Assembly: GCF_021347895.1 (NCBI RefSeq)
Contig: NC_067116.1
Span: forward strand, 43,285,628 to 43,349,627
Direction of reading: 5' to 3'
Length of the DNA stretch: 64,000 bases
Origin: Acanthochromis polyacanthus
Taxonomy: Eukaryota > Chordata > Actinopteri > Pomacentridae
Of this stretch, positions 47,060 to 59,653 are shown one piece after another (within the stretch, counting starts at the first letter, position 1; the number at the start of each line of letters is the position of its first letter). The notes under the pieces were generated by a model that saw only the letters and a list, made by a program, of their open reading frames with translations, ran no database searches and had not been told where the DNA came from. Both the position numbers and the translations under genes were made by a program.

Positions 47060-50000
47060 TGGGGGTGAGTTGTGATTAAAGCCTCCACCAGATGGACCAC
47101 AGCAGTCGCCCTGTGAGCATGGATGTACCCCGACCGGGATCAAAAGCAAAACGGGCTGCCGTCCTCGCTGCCCCAAAGCCCACCGCTAAAACCCCCACGA
47201 TCCACTGACCCACCACACTGCAGCGCCGCCTCATTTCACACACATTAGAAGCCACAACGTCAACAAAAATGAAAACGCAGTGTGCTAGCCAAGTCATCCT
47301 ACCCACCTCTGACTCCAAATCTATACCTTTGCATGCCCTATCCATCAGTGACAGCTAACAAAGCTAAACTTTATGATCAGTGTAGGAGCTGCTGGCCTGC
47401 TGAAGTTGAATGTCACCCCAAGCTGCGGACCACTCTGTTGTCCAAATGGACACTAATCCACCAGAGTCCTGTTGAGAATACGCTCTCGGTGCCAGAACAC
47501 ATGCCAGACTCAAAAGCGAATGCATAGCTAAGCCTTTTCTGGGCACCTACACAAACCTTCTCTCTGATTTGTGTTGGGCTGCAGCCTCAAAGACCTCAAA
47601 GACCATTATCAGCATCATCTCTTCTGTAGAAACACACAGAAGCCGGTGCGTTTTAACCCGTATGTTCCTTCAATGGAAAGAGCAGTTATCTACATGAAGT
47701 GCGTTGAATTAAACCGACAAAAAGAGCAGCGTGTTTCTGCGGTGTTTGCATAGCGACTGAGCGAGCGTTCGCTCTCGTATTCCACAGACAGAGCGTTCAG
47801 TCGCAAGCTTTCAAACAGCCCCGCTGTCACATCTCTGCAGTCTGCAAAGCTCCAGCCATACCGAACAGCTTTGAGTTAAAGTTGAAGAAAGTGGCTGTGA
47901 CAAATGCAGCACAGCCTTGTTCCAGGATCAGCGTGAAGAATTCATTTCTGATCTATGGAGTCTCTGTCAGGAAGAGTGACACAGGCAGGGGTTAAGCTTG
48001 ACTGTTTATCAGGGAAGAGGATGTAGGAGGAGAAGCTACAGATAGATTGGCTCAATGTGGCCACAAAGAATGCTTGTCTTTAATATAGTTTAACAGACGC
48101 CATTCAGGGGATCCTCTTCCGTCTCTGGGCACCGTGAATTCACACATTTGTTTAAAAAAAACAAGTGAAAAGATCATCCAGTGAGCAGTAATTAACCCTG
48201 CATTGTCATTAATCACTAGTTTGTGTGTGTGTGTGTGGGACGTCTGTAGCTGTGTGAATGGGAGACTGATATCAATGTTGAGCAAATCATTTGATTTTGT
48301 TGGGACACAAGACAAGTGTGATCATTTCTGTGCTCTATAAATGCACCCAAGTGGCAAGTCGTTGCACTGAACTGATATTTTTTTCGCAGTCTGAGCTGCT
48401 ATCATTTAACATCATCTGCCCTCAGTGGTTTAAATAAGTTGTTTTGTGTCTGCTCGTTCCTGCTTAAGGACGAGAGATTTCTTTTAGGGAGCAGCTTTTG
48501 TCTCCACAACTGCTCCCCTCTGTTACTAAATTGTCACCCCGCTTTTCAGCAACAAGGAAAAGAGGCGACTTTGACCCAGTGTACAGCATCAATGCAGGTG
48601 CACGCATGCATCCCTAAGCATGAAATTACCCCCCAAAAAAACATTTATCCACAAAAATAAAGCCCCCTGCTCTGAACACCGAGAGCAAAACGGCAAAAGT
48701 CAATCGGGTCCAAAGCGGCAGTCGTTCTCCAGAAACAGCCGCATGTTATCGTGTTAATAGCCGTCTGGTGTCTGGGCCTCGCCGATGCGGAGTTTGTCGG
48801 GCGAGTTGAAGGCTGCGATTCTCATTTGTTGATTGTTACCGGTAGAGGGTGGACACCTGCCAGGAAAGAGGCAGTCATCAGTCTGAGTAGCACAGCAAGA
48901 TGCTACTTCTGCCAGAACTTCAATAGAGCAACTAAATCTATCCTTCAAGGGCAAATCAAAAAGGGAGCCTAAGTAAAGCACGGCATACTGAGAAGCATGC
49001 ACCGAGCTTTTTAAATGCACTACGGCTGCTTTGAATTATGGGATATTTTGCATCGGAAATTAACCAGGCACAATAAGTATTGCGCCGTTCCCTCATAGCT
49101 CGCTTAAAATGCTGTTTTGTCTTCAATTACAGTGCTGCTGCCACGCTGTGTAGTGGTGATAATTCTGTTTCAGACTGTTTTCTTGTCTTATGTCCTTGGT
49201 TGCATTAATTTGCTCTGAACCCCGAGAAGTAATTGCGAAGATTAGGTTTTTTTTGTTTTTTTTCCTCCTCGAAACAAGTTTTTTTTTCTTCTCTTGTTAA
49301 TAATCAAGGTATTTTCTTTCCAGCACTTTGAGGTAACACCTCAGCTGGCATTTTCACTTCTCCTCCTTTAAATAGAAGTCTTATTATGCAGAGTGAAACA
49401 TAAGACAGGTGTTGAAACGCTGCGTCTGACAGTTAACAAGACTCAAACCAAGAGCAACCACAATTATCACTGTCTGCACGCTGCATATTCAAACCAAAGC
49501 TGCTATGCTGCACACACCATTCTCTACCTGCTCTTTCACACTTGTTATCAGGACTCGGATGTGTTAGCTGCTAGCAGAGCACGGCGTGCATTTACGTTAC
49601 TGCAACCTTACGTATATTTATTAGAGATTCAGCAGAAACAGACAGATTTTTTTCAGGGAGTGGCAGAGATCTTGTGCAAGAGAACCAGAATGAGAAAGAG
49701 AGTAAGAGGGACAACACAGGCTGCAGTTAATCCATTAACGTCTGTGACTAGGAGGGGTTTAGGGAGGAGAAGCCGGGCAGAATAGAGGGCAGGAGGAGTT
49801 CATGACAATTAGCCAGCGCTCTGCTTTTCAAAATTAGTTTCCACAGGCTGGACAACACTCGACGTCCAAGCTGCTTTGTGTGAGAGGGCGGCGTGCTTCA
49901 TAGGATAAAATACCGTCTGTGCATACGTGCGTTTGTGTATGTTCGGAAGCAGCCGTGCTGGAGTTTGTGTGCATTTTGTGGATGCGAGCCAGAGCCAATA

Positions 50001-51783
50001 AGCGAGATGGAGTTCCACATTGCTGACGGTATGGCTGCCTCTCCTGGGTTACAGCCACAAAAGCTTTTTAACTTTCAAAACTTTGCGAGAGGAGAAGAAA
50101 TATCATTTAGCTCCTCAAAGAGCTATTAAGCATCATCTAAAAAAAGGCCAAATAATGCATCCAATCAACGCTGTGCACTTCTTTTTCCTGCAAAGCCTTA
50201 CAGAATGGAAGGCTTTTAATAGTTAACATTAATTACTTCTTTTGCATTTATTCAGCTACATTTTATGTGTGCATAGACATAAAATATAAATAGAAAGAAG
50301 CCATATCCATGAGATAATAAGCTCGGCTGCAATATCACTGACATCCAGACCAAAAAGTATCTCAGTATGAATTCTCCTGAATACCTCAACAACCACTCGC
50401 CTCGTGTGCCCACAGACGATATTATAATGTGTATCCATAACTAGTACATGGCAGCAACATGGTTCCATCTTTGCTGTGCGTCTGTACGTCGCTGCTGCAT
50501 AACACAACACGCTGGAAGGAACAGATTGTGTTTATAGCTAATTTACTGAGTAGTGGTAGTCACTCACTTTCATTGCTTTCTAAAATCACTGTCCTGTAGA
50601 GCAATCTAGTGAAATGACACGCCGAGGCAAAGACAACCGCGAGAGACTATTTTCACTTTCAAATCATGTTCTCATTTAGAGGAAAAGGTTATTTGGATCA
50701 TATTACAAGGAGAGAAAACAGCCTCAAAAACACCGTCCATTATGAAATAAGAAAATGATCGCCCACTTTATTTCCACCGCCTCGACAGATCAACAGTTAA
50801 AAGTTGACAGAACACAAAAACACGAAAGAGTGATTTGTGTGCAAGTCACCGGCTTTGTTTTCTGCACCGGAGGGAATCGAAAAGCAACAATAAAAACATG
50901 GGAATATTAGAGGCTGTGGGGTGGAGAGAATGTCTTTTCCAGGGTCCACGCCAGAGCTTTTATTAAACTCAAAAGGTCAGAGCAGGAGGATAAAAGCCGG
51001 ACAGAAGACTGAGGGTTTGTTGCCTGGTACTATTCAGCTGCAGTTTTTTATTTTTTATTTTTTATTTTTTTGCTTCTCTCTGCTCTGGTGCAGAAAAAGA
51101 TAAAGAAGTGCGCAACAAAGGGAAGAGAGACAAAGACGCACTTCTATTTTAATCCATTTTCATTATGTTTCATTCTGCGTTACTCTCCCTCTGTTTTGTT
51201 ATATACAGTGTGATCGGTACAAATCTCCAGACTGCAAGTGCCAGCATATTTTATTCTATCTGAAACAATAGCGAGCGTGTTCAGCCCATCTTCCCCTCCA
51301 GTGTGGATATATTAAAAAAAGTGTGTGCATGTGTGCTGCCTAATTGAGGCCGTGGTGAGGATTCTCATTAGTATGTCAGGCACATGGTTCCGCTGGGCTA
51401 GCTAGCTAGCTGTAGCTAACCAGACAGGTGGAGAGGTCAGAGGGGGGAAGCAACGAGACGAGGCGGCTTCCCTTCCCTTCCCGGCCTCATCATTCCTCAC
51501 ACTTCCTCTTGTTTTCCTCCTCGGTGTGCTCATGTGGGAGCTAATTTGAGTGTACGGTTGAAATTCACAATTGTATATATGGTGTAACTTTAGGCGTCGA
51601 GTATATGCTGTATAGCGTTTGCAGTGTGGGATTACAGCAGTTTACGTATGTACACATCAGGGCTTTTAGTGAGTTACAGAGGGCATCATTTGGCTCCAGG
51701 ATTCAGACACTAGCAGCTCATAGAGGACGCTTGCTGTTTTGCAACGAAGCATCCAAAAGTGTTCTACAAAGTTCAGCCTGCCA

Positions 51784-52638
51784 ATAGACCCTTTATTTGT
51801 TTACAAACATTGTGACGTTTTTTGTGGGCGGGGCTTATGCTGGAGGCAAAAGCGGAGCGAGAAGTCAAGCGGGACTGGGAGTATATAGTTTGCGCTGGGA
51901 GTTTGCGCTGCAAACTCGAGCATTTTTAACCCATTAAACTTCAGTGTACCGCCGGCAGTACACTTACTAATTTGCATAGGAATTTAAAGAATATCCGAAG
52001 GCTGTAAACGCGATTATATAAACATTATACGCCGATGGAAAGCTTAGATTCTCATGAATCCACAGGTATAAACCACTTTCAGATGTGATTACCACAGCGG
52101 GTAATATAAACACATTTGTCCAACAAACAACGAATATCCATCCATCCTTTCTCTGTACACGACTTTAACGCACACAGCGCGACTCACATTTCCGGGTTCA
52201 TTATTACACACAGATGAAAATATTCCACAAAAAACGGCCATAATCCAACCTTTTACATCCAGACGACACAAGCCAGTAAACTATTTTATTTTTTATTTAC
52301 AAATAGAATATTAGCGATTTTTTGTACTGAAAATGGCTGGAATTGACTGAAGCTGATCGTCTCTGTCCAGTCTTTTCGCCTCAGTGCATTTAACCACAAC
52401 TATCTTCGTTCCCTCTGAGCACGAGTGTTCGGTGGATTCCTATAAAACTCTAATTTGCGTTCGCCAATGTCATTCCTCCTATTCTGGCATCCAAAAACAC
52501 AGCAGGACGACATTTTAGAAAAGTCGATAGAGCCTAGTCCCTCAGTCTTTCGCCTTTCGGTCACGGCCGCGGGCTTCCTCTTTTGCCTCCAGCTAAAGCT
52601 GTGATGTCATTCGTGACGTGGGTCATTAAAGGGTCTAT
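51784..52638. mobile_element. Nonautonomous DNA transposon of unknown superfamily (855 bp)
   Basis: Twelve-bp perfect terminal inverted repeats, atagacccttta at 51784-51795 and taaagggtctat at 52627-52638, bracket a segment of distinct composition. Subterminal DNA is also loosely inverted (gtgacgttttttgtgggcgg near the left, gtgatgtcattcgtgacgtg near the right). No transposase frame and no clear target duplication were found. Superfamily is therefore left open. Confidence 0.65.
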
Positions 52639-55079
52639 CGGACTGCAGCTAACAGTTGTTTTAATTATTCACTCCCAGAGAAAAGCAGCAGATTTCAACT
52701 ATTTTCTGTTGAGATCTCACATCATGTAGCTCCATTATTAATTGAACTCCATCTATGTAACCTTGGCCGGGAATCTCGTATCTATTGGTTTTCACACCTT
52801 TTGCATTATAAATAGTGTATCGTGATCCTACGCTATGTCGAGCCGGAGATGGAGAAGAGCTTTAATGGATGTCCTGGTAGCTCCCTCAGCTCTCACACAG
52901 CTGAGGAGCAACACAGCATGAGGCCTGACTTGTGTCGAACACAAAGGGAAACTGTGCGATAATGTGTTAAGATGTTTTGATCTCTTGGCAATTCGAGGAT
53001 GTAACCGGTGTGATATGAAACGAAGCTACGTGTTTCTATCCACAGCATAAGGGGCTTGAATGTGTGAGGCTGCGAGGAGCTGCCGCGGTTTGCATGTAAA
53101 TATGAATTCATATGGATATACGGTGTAGTGCTTCAGTGTGTGAGGGTTCATGCAGGTACGGCCGCCTGCCAGGTAACTGTGTTAAAGGAAGCAAGAGCTC
53201 CCTCTTCTTGTCTGCCTGAGATAGGAGGCAGGTGGACAGAATCAACCTGAGGCAGGTTTCTCTCCTGGGTTTACTTCTCATTAATATTCATTGCAGCTTA
53301 ATAAACTTCAGCAGATATTATATTATCATTATAATCTGTCAAAGCAATTGGCAACGTTAATAAATATTAATTTGATGGCATCATTTCCTTAAATACTCTA
53401 CAAACAAAGGGGTAAACTCGGGTGAGACACCCCCCTTAAGAGCATAAGTCTGCCTTCTTTTTCAGCATATACATACTATGAATATTAATATCTACACAAG
53501 AAGTATGCTTGCAAATTTAGAAGGTATCCTTATCATAAGAGACAGTAATTTACTTATTATAAAAGTAAATGTGATGATCTTCCTTTGATCCATACAGACT
53601 TGCTACCTATGCATTAGATCAAATTTCTAATTTTAATATTACTTTAACTACAACATAAATGGTAGATAACATGCAGATATTCTTTGGGCTTTTTCTTTAA
53701 ATGTGACTAATAGCAGTTAATTTAGAAGTCATTTAGATTTAATTTAGATAATTTAGAGTTCATGGGCATAGGATTAAAGTTAGAACTTCACTGACTTTGA
53801 TATTTTAATAACGGTGCATCACCAGGGATTCTAAGGCTTCACTTGCAAAGAATTCATATCGACTAGCTTTTGCTACAAGCTAATATTGCATAACATTACT
53901 AGCATAGCATAAAGTCAGCTAGTAGACCTTGAGCAAACATTTTTTCAGCGTTGGATAGCTTTTATGCTGCCATACTAGATGATGATGAGCATAATATATC
54001 AGTAACCGAGGCTAAAAAACGTAACCTAATTGATGCCCATGTGGGGCTTTTACCTTCATATGTCCTAACCAGACACTAATTTAAATAATAAGAATTGTTC
54101 AAATTAATGCATAACTCTCCAATAACTCTCATGTAAGCAGTAAGTTTTAAAGAATGGATATGTATATTGTTATTATAAACCACAGAGACTTATTTAATTG
54201 CATTGTCAGAACATGGCACCAACATCTCACAATGTTTGGGTTCAACAAAAGAAAAAATAATTTGACAGTTTGAGTCAAATGAGTTTAGAAAACTCCAAAC
54301 CAACAAGCTATCTATGAGTAGACTAGAATGTATTTACATTAAAAGAGTGAAAAAGAGTGAAATTATCAAGCTAGTTTTATAAAGTTACCTCAACTTGAAT
54401 GTAGTTCTACGTCAGCTAATGCAGAAATGTAAGTTTGAATTATGCATAATATTACGTTGGCTCAACTACAAATCTCCTCATGTCAACACAACTCATCAAA
54501 ATAATGTTTTCAATGAGATTAGTGTGTCTAGATTAGTCCATCAGACATTTTATCTTGCAGTGCGAGTAAATGATGGTAACAGCTTCCTCAAAACACTTGT
54601 TTTTATGTCCTACTATCAGTAAAATGATTCAAAATGCTCTTCAAAGATGAGCACGACCGCAATCTTCTCAGAAAAGGCCTGAAATGAAAACTGACTATAT
54701 CTGGTGGTCAGGAGGGGATTTACGGTGGAGGTAGGAGGTGGGATTCTACATCTTTCACAATGCAACAACAACAAAAACCAAACTGGCAGCTGCTTCAGAA
54801 ATAGTGATTTGGAGATGTGTAGGAAGCCTTGTGGTTGAGTTAAAATGGAGAACTGCTGCAGCTGAGGAGGAGGAGGAGGAGAGGACTACACATGGCTTCA
54901 CTACGGGGAGCACGCACTCACACTGCAGCAATAATGCAGATAACCTTCTCCTGCTTATGGTGACAAAAGGAAGAGGGGGACGCGCGCCTCAAATGCCCGT
55001 GCACGGTTATTAACAGTCGGCTGACAGATAATTATGCGCACGCACAAACGTAAAATCAACCCTAACTGCTTTCCTGGCA

Positions 55080-55530
55080 TCCCACCTCCCCGCGTGATGC
55101 TTCCCTTCCTGCACCCCACGTCGCGGACCACACGAGCCTGCCTCCTCCACTCTCATCCGCGAGCGCACCGCCCCGTCCGCGCCTCCCCAGCCAATGGGAG
55201 AGCGCGCATGAGGTGACTGGACATTCCGTGAAGGGCTTTTGGGGAGGGGGGCAGGTAGAAGCTGAATCTGATCCATTCAGTGGATTCTCTCTCTTATTAT
55301 AGTAGTTTGTTTTTATTTTTTTCATTCTTGCGCGGGACGAGGCTGCAGGTCTTCCACGCCCACGGTTTAGCTTCTGTTTAGTTTTTGGCTCTCGTAGACA
55401 CGCTCGGTTCATTCATCCTCTCCACCACACCGCTGCTGCTGGTACCTTTTCTGCTGTTGTTCTCCGGTTCTTATAGTTTGCCCGCCAAGCACACCGTTAC
55501 CTTCCGCAACACCGACGACCTGACACCAGA
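55080..55530 (+). promoter_or_regulatory. ELAVL4: Probable ELAVL4 promoter and 5' UTR for the MVM first exon
   Basis: A CpG-rich stretch (for example tgcaccccacgtcgcgga, ccgcccc and aatgggagagcgcgc at 55110-55210) lies 300-400 bp before the MVM start codon. A CCAAT motif (ccagccaatggg, near 55190) falls within it. The 300 bp between this and the ATG would be 5' UTR. The transcription start is not determined. Confidence 0.5.
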
Positions 55531-55539
55531 ATGGTCATG
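55531..55539 (+). CDS. ELAVL4: ELAVL4 (HuD) alternative first coding exon, MVM
   Basis: ATGGTCATG followed at once by donor gtgagt: three codons, Met-Val-Met, ending in phase 0. The canonical mammalian HuD isoform starts MVMIISTMEPQV (recalled), with the junction after MVM, so this tiny exon is its orthologous first coding exon. A at -3 and G at +4 give a strong initiation context. HuD is a neuronal ELAV-family RNA-binding protein with three RRMs that binds AU- and U-rich sites, stabilises target mRNAs and regulates splicing in neurons. Everything after these three residues is encoded beyond the window's right edge. Confidence 0.85.
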
Positions 55540-56149
55540 GTGAGTAGAGATGTTCGGACGCACCGTTTTGTCGCTTTCTTGCGCCTTTAAACAGGCTGAG
55601 CTTTGTGTCACTGTAACCGTCACCGCAGCATGCAGACAGCTTGCACCGGGTTCGTTTTTGCCCGACACACGCTTACGTGCCACCTTTTCTTTATTAAAAC
55701 TTGCAAAAAAGAATCTTTTGAAAACTGTCCAGTATATGATATTTTTAGGCTGCACCTGTGTGGACAGGTGCGTGCCATTTTACGCACGAGTTTCTGTGCG
55801 TATTTCCTGGTAGTGCATTTAAAGCCAAATTTAAATTGTGAGTCAAGTCACATTCTGCTGAACTGTGTTTCATTTTTGAAGCGATTTACATGTTTTGAGA
55901 TCAAAACAAATGGCAAACTAAACGTACAATTCCTCTGTTTGACCAAAACTTGCCAGCTTTCTGTGCGTAAAAGTACGTGTTCGTGTGTAAGGGAGACACA
56001 GGGAGTGAAGGGAGAAAGAGACGGTCTGTATACACAGTCATGCAAATGTACAGGGGATTTCAACATGCACCCAGTAATAGCTAATTTATATACACAGTGC
56101 TGCGCAGGCATCCTATTACCATAGCGCTTGAGGCTGCAATCACTCTTTT

Positions 56150-56491
56150 AGCGCTCTGCTCCGCGCAGCTCAGCCCGGCTCACTCAAGCACAGACCTCAG
56201 CAGCGATTGATTGCTTTGCTGGGATTCAGAGAGCCTTTTCTCTGCCAAAGCAGGCTGAGGTTGGCGTGTGCCGACGAGGGCTCGGAGCCAGCCAGAGAGC
56301 GAAGGTGTTAACACTGAGGGAGGGGAGGTGAGGCCCGGGGCTGACGGGCAAGCCAAGAAGCCAATCACAGACTCGGGGGGTGGGTGAGTGGGCGGGATCT
56401 GACCTTCCAGCTGAGCAGGCGACTGGGCGGGTGGTTGTGGGAGGGGAGGGGAGGAGAGGGGGAGGTGGGGTAAGGAGGGGAGGGCGGTAGG

Positions 56492-56529
<38 letters not shown>

Positions 56530-56798
56530 CTTGCTGCAGCCCCGGCACTCTCATCCAGGCGCACCGCTCGCATCTCAGCATCTGTGGAAGAAGGCGATGT
56601 TCGCTCCGCGCACTTCCAGCACGCCGCTCGTCTCCGCTCGCCGCTAAAGACTCAGTCAGAAGCAGAGGCAGAGTGAGGAGGAGGAGAGGAAAAAAAGCAC
56701 TGTCAGTGGAGAGTTAGGGATTTTCTTTTCTAAAGGCGTTGCTGTAGCTGTTGTGTGAAGGAGGGAGAGAACGTGAGACAACGGCCGGCATCTCCCAA
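56150..56798 (+). promoter_or_regulatory. ELAVL4: Probable ELAVL4 promoter and 5' UTR for the MEWN first exon
   Basis: Strongly GC-rich DNA with runs of Sp/KLF-type G-rich boxes (gggaggggaggggaggag, 56440-56485), a CCAAT motif (gaagccaatcac near 56358) and a (GA)n tract at 56499-56524. CpG-rich DNA (cgcaccgctcgcatctc and gcgcacttccagcacgccgc) follows up to the ATG. It contains no TATA box that I can identify. Reverse-strand open frames here are compositional artefacts. Confidence 0.5.
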
Positions 56799-56822
56799 AT
56801 GGAGTGGAATGGGTTTAAGATG
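56799..56822 (+). CDS. ELAVL4: ELAVL4 (HuD) alternative first coding exon, MEWNGFKM
   Basis: Eight codons, MEWNGFKM, ending in phase 0 at donor ATG|gtaaga. A known mammalian HuD isoform begins MEWNGLKMIISTMEPQ (recalled), so this is the orthologous alternative first exon, with Leu6 replaced by Phe. It lies 1.26 kb downstream of the MVM exon and has its own GC-rich promoter-like region, so the two N-termini are probably selected by promoter choice. Downstream exons with the RRMs lie outside the window. Confidence 0.9.
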
Positions 56823-57699
56823 GTAAGAACAGGCTCCTGGCAGCCTGGAAATGTGTGAAACCGCTGGTTGATTGTGAGCAGCCTGCAGTGACTGGAGCAG
56901 GTTGTAAATATGCTGTCACCCAGAGTCAGTATTTATAGCCTGCACTCCTCCTGCACGGCCAATGCAGTGATACTCCTCAACTATTTGTTGTGCAAAATGT
57001 TAAGTTCCCCTCTTCCTGGGGAGAAGGATACAGCCAGGGGGGGTTAGGATATGGGCAGAATGCAGAAATGAAAGGACGGAGACAGAAATCACGCTAATGG
57101 GAGATGTGTGGAGGTAAGGAGGGAGGGAAGGGTTAAACTGGGGAACAGCACCCATTTTATGTTGAAGCCATGGCCGTAGGTGTCCCCCCACCACCACTGC
57201 TCTGATATTTACCTTTCTGTAGGACTGCAGCAGAGGTGAATTGTGGACGCTGGCTGTATTGTGGGGACTTTGGAGGATTTGATATTCATGTATGCAAAGT
57301 GCTGCGTGGAAGTTGTGCGAGTAGACGTGTGATCTGTCTTGCTGCTTGTGTACACAGCGCGAGGGTGTGTTGTCCATGTGTGTGTGTAGGTGTGTTGAAG
57401 TTACGCGCATGCCCGGATTTCAGTGAATTATAACGCTGTGCATCCTCAAGTTTCATGGCCGTGTATGCGCATATATGTGGTAACTCGAGTGTGTCGGCCT
57501 GATTATAAACTGTATAGGTCTTCAGCTTTGCTCTGCTTCACGACTTTCACTTCAGCGCTGCATCCGTTTATCCATTCATTCATCACACCCAAGTGGCAGA
57601 GTGAGAGGTTCACTGTAGACGGTATATAAAGATGGATGAACCCTCCGTGACGTCAACAGTCGGTTTCCTATTGAGCAGTTTCGAAGCCCTGACTCCACC

Positions 57700-58128
57700 T
57701 AGTCTCGTGTAGTCAGACCATTCTCTAATGCTGACATATCACTAGAGAATGGTCTGGCTGCACTTCATGTTCTTGTGCTATAGGGAGAAAAATAAAGCTC
57801 TGGTGTGTTTGTATTTCTTTAAGCGAATCACACTGATCTTGGGCGTGTCTAAGGATGGGATATGGAGGTAGTATTCAGTCAAAATAGTGACAGAGGAATG
57901 GTTTTGGTGGAATATTTGCACAGAGGAAAGCTTGAACTGACACTAGCATGGCTAGTTCCTTGTGCACGATCAAAATTCTCAGCAAATCTTGAGATTTTCA
58001 GCATGTAGATTGCGGCAGGTGCTTGAAAACATTAACACGCAGCTAGCAGAAGGGGAGGAGACACCCCTGTGAACTGCTCAGCCAATGGCAGGCTTATATC
58101 TGCAGTCTACATCAGGTAAATCAGACTA
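57700..58128. mobile_element. MITE-like DNA transposon (429 bp, 9-bp TSD)
   Basis: Begins tagtctcgtgtagtcagacc and ends aatcagacta. Immediately outside lie gactccacc (57691-57699) and gactgcacc (58129-58137), a 9-bp direct repeat with one mismatch. Near the left end cagaccattctct and agagaatggtctg form a short hairpin. The interior (cacactgatcttgggcgtgt, ggttttggtggaatat, cagccaatggcaggc) resembles a repeat I recall as common in teleosts. No coding capacity. Confidence 0.6.
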
Positions 58129-59635
58129 GACTGCACCTAACAGCCTGTTAATCTAAAAACGAGCAGAGGTGGAGCGGCCACGCCTTAAGTTTTGCATAAT
58201 TTTTAGCTTTAAAACAATATATACAGTCAACCTGTTTTAAAAAAAAAAACACCTCTGTGTATTGTCTTGAATGGGGAAGTCAGCTATAGAGACCAAAAAT
58301 ACGTTTATTTCTGCTTCAAGGTTTTGTTTTTCACCATGGAAGTCTGTGGGGATTGACTCAAGGACTGCAGTTTTTTCCCCAGCCCCTGCAGGTTGCCGCT
58401 TGACTAACAAAACTAGCAGCCTTTTCATCCTCCCGTCGTATTTTTTCACCTGTCACCGGCTGTAAGACGGAGTAGCGTTTCATTGCCAATACATCAGCAT
58501 TCCGACTGCAGAGTCAATACTATTATTTTGCATTCTCGGTGCATCCATCTGTTTTTCAAAATGGTTTTCTCGGCATCCACAAAGTGGACTGACTCACACT
58601 TGTATTTGCATGAAGAGCAGCGGAAGAATTATTCATTTGTCAGCAAGTAAATGTTTGATTGTTTGCGTGGCTGGCTACTTTCCGTGGGATGTAATCAAAA
58701 TGCTAATTGAAACCAGGGCGACTCCCCCCTGTTCTGGTGACGTGGCTCGGCGGCAGCTGCCTCCCCGGACGCTTAGAGCCGGCAGCCGAGGGTGGCAAAG
58801 GTGTAAAGGTGTGTGAAGCAGGAAAGCACGAGGACGTAAGAGGACAGCCGTGACTCAAAGAAAGAGTGCTGTATGTTTATAGACTGAAAGAAATGAGAAT
58901 GAAAAGGAGCAGCGAGGGAGGGAGTGAAAAGTTCATCAGCATTGGAGGTATTAGATGAGTGTGCACCATGAAGCCTCCTGATGGGAGCCAGTGGGGGACC
59001 TGATCTAGAGACAGGCCATCACTTTACGCACACACACGGCTACACACAAACATGCAGTGGCTCTATTACCCTCAGGCAGAACACCATGAGCTCCAAGGTT
59101 ACACATCAATGCTAATAGGGTGGGGTGCGTGAGGAATTTATTAGCTACAGTGCACCGACCGTGTGCTCAATGCTTTAAACATAGCTGCAGATCAGAGAAA
59201 CGCAAGATAGGAGTGGATGCTCGGGTGTGGAGGTCACGGGTTTAAGGAGCAGTGAAGGTGATTCGGACACGCCGAGAAAGAAATAAGATGAGCCACAAAT
59301 ACATTGTTTTATCTGTTAACTTGTAGTTTGTGTGTCTGTGTGTGAGGGCCGACTGACGCGTGTCCAGATGCAGAGTGACACGTTTAACCAGTGTGATTAA
59401 ACGCCATGCAAATACATAGAGCGAAAGAGAGAGGTAGAGTGGAACAATTTCCTCTTTAATCTTCTTTGCACAAACAGCACCTCGCTCTGATTTACTGGAG
59501 ATGGACGTGTGTCAGGAAATGTCACAGATAAACGCACCTTTACTTGCTGCTATTGGAAGGCCGGACTATTCTTAGTGATATTTTACATGAATTTATTTTA
59601 CATAAGAACCACAAAAATGAACTATAATTTGCATT

Positions 59636-59653
59636 CCCCCCCCCCCCCCCCCC
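59636..59653 (+). repeat. Poly-C run (18 nt)
   Basis: Simple homopolymer, flanked by unique-looking AT-rich DNA. Confidence 0.95.

Larger units (their letters stand above)
40947..55530 (+). other. ELAVL4: ELAVL4 5' intron (14.6 kb) between distal and proximal first exons
   Basis: I see no convincing exon. Contents: three TG-rich microsatellites near 42.5, 44.1-44.4 and 47.0 kb; a DNA transposon at 51784-52638; and long stretches with no recognised element (41-42.4, 42.7-44, 44.5-46.9, 47.1-51.7 and 52.7-55 kb). 53270-54650 is markedly AT-rich. The repeat density is clearly lower than in AGBL4 intron 2, as expected near a developmentally regulated neural gene, and some of this may be conserved regulatory DNA. 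Confidence 0.6.

Noticed and set aside
55062..55412. Overlapping frames at the MVM promoter and at 56180-56581
   Set aside because: Open because of high G+C and purine-rich repeats; opposite to ELAVL4 and without recognisable domains.
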